A stretch of 5,456 nt of DNA, taken from positions 1-5,456 of the forward strand of contig USQD01000151.1 of the NCBI GenBank assembly GCA_900556795.1, written 5' to 3'. Position 1 is the first letter of the stretch; every line of letters starts with the position of its first letter. Shown piece after piece: positions 5,397 through 5,456 of this stretch. The DNA comes from an uncultured Prevotella sp. (GTDB taxonomy: Bacteria > Bacteroidota > Bacteroidia > Bacteroidales > Bacteroidaceae). The position numbers and the translations under genes are program-made. The notes beneath the pieces were generated by a model. The model had not been told where the DNA came from. It saw only the letters and a program-made list of their open reading frames with translations, and did not search any database.

Positions 5397-5456
5397 GTTC
5401 TAAAAAGCATTTTTGTGTAGTTTACGATGCTACGTTTTACTGTTTTTTTGCTTGAT

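Larger units (their letters stand above)
5175..5456. other. Non-coding tail with structured sequence
   Basis: No gene or tRNA could be recognised. The longest minus-strand frame I checked from an ATG has 30 codons (5318-5410), without family features. Besides the long hairpin listed separately, the direct words TATTTAAC at 5220-5227 and GTATTTAAC at 5229-5237 are followed by TTTCG. At the far right, CGTTTTACTG with seven Ts leads out of the window. The start of a further gene may lie beyond the edge. Confidence 0.5.

Noticed and set aside
5318..5410. 30-codon minus-strand frame in the right tail
   Set aside because: Very short, runs through the hairpin arms, and has no promoter or motif.

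Overview
This is a 5.4 kb contig end or whole small contig from a Bacteroidota bacterium, most likely a Prevotellaceae member such as Segatella/Prevotella copri. The genus is my inference, from the protein style, the mid-40s GC coding sequence with AT-rich spacers, the absence of Shine-Dalgarno sites, and Bacteroidota-type -7 boxes (TAnnTTTG). The first 60 bases are not genomic. They are an Illumina P7/TruSeq adapter left on the end of the assembly, so biological sequence starts at base 61.

Layout: 61-347 is a non-coding leader carrying a good Bacteroidota promoter. It drives upp (uracil phosphoribosyltransferase, + strand, 348-1007), which ends in a clear rho-independent terminator. The 562-base gap 1008-1569 has no gene but is full of repeats: twelve copies of the heptamer GTGAAGA/TCTTCAC in both orientations, two 26-base hairpins with identical arms, a pair of 20-base direct repeats at a 23-base period, a perfect DnaA-box match, and a very long hairpin that fits as terminator of the next gene. 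A minus-strand nucleoside (uridine-type) kinase with a threonyl-tRNA-synthetase-like N-terminus (1570-3237) is convergent with upp. It is divergent from a Na+/phosphate cotransporter-PhoU fusion protein (+ strand, 3403-5112), across a 165-base spacer. The transporter ends in a strong terminator. The last 280 bases (5175-5456) hold no gene I can recognise, but contain an 86-base imperfect hairpin that shares a 14-base word, inverted, with the region upstream of upp.

Functionally, upp converts uracil to UMP. The kinase is predicted to phosphorylate a nucleoside, probably uridine and/or cytidine, so the two convergent genes may both serve pyrimidine salvage. The transporter moves phosphate, with its PhoU-like tail probably regulating it. 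Each gene appears to be its own transcription unit. These are ordinary housekeeping genes. I see no evidence for a new multi-gene system; the unusual content is in the non-coding repeats and in the adapter artefact.
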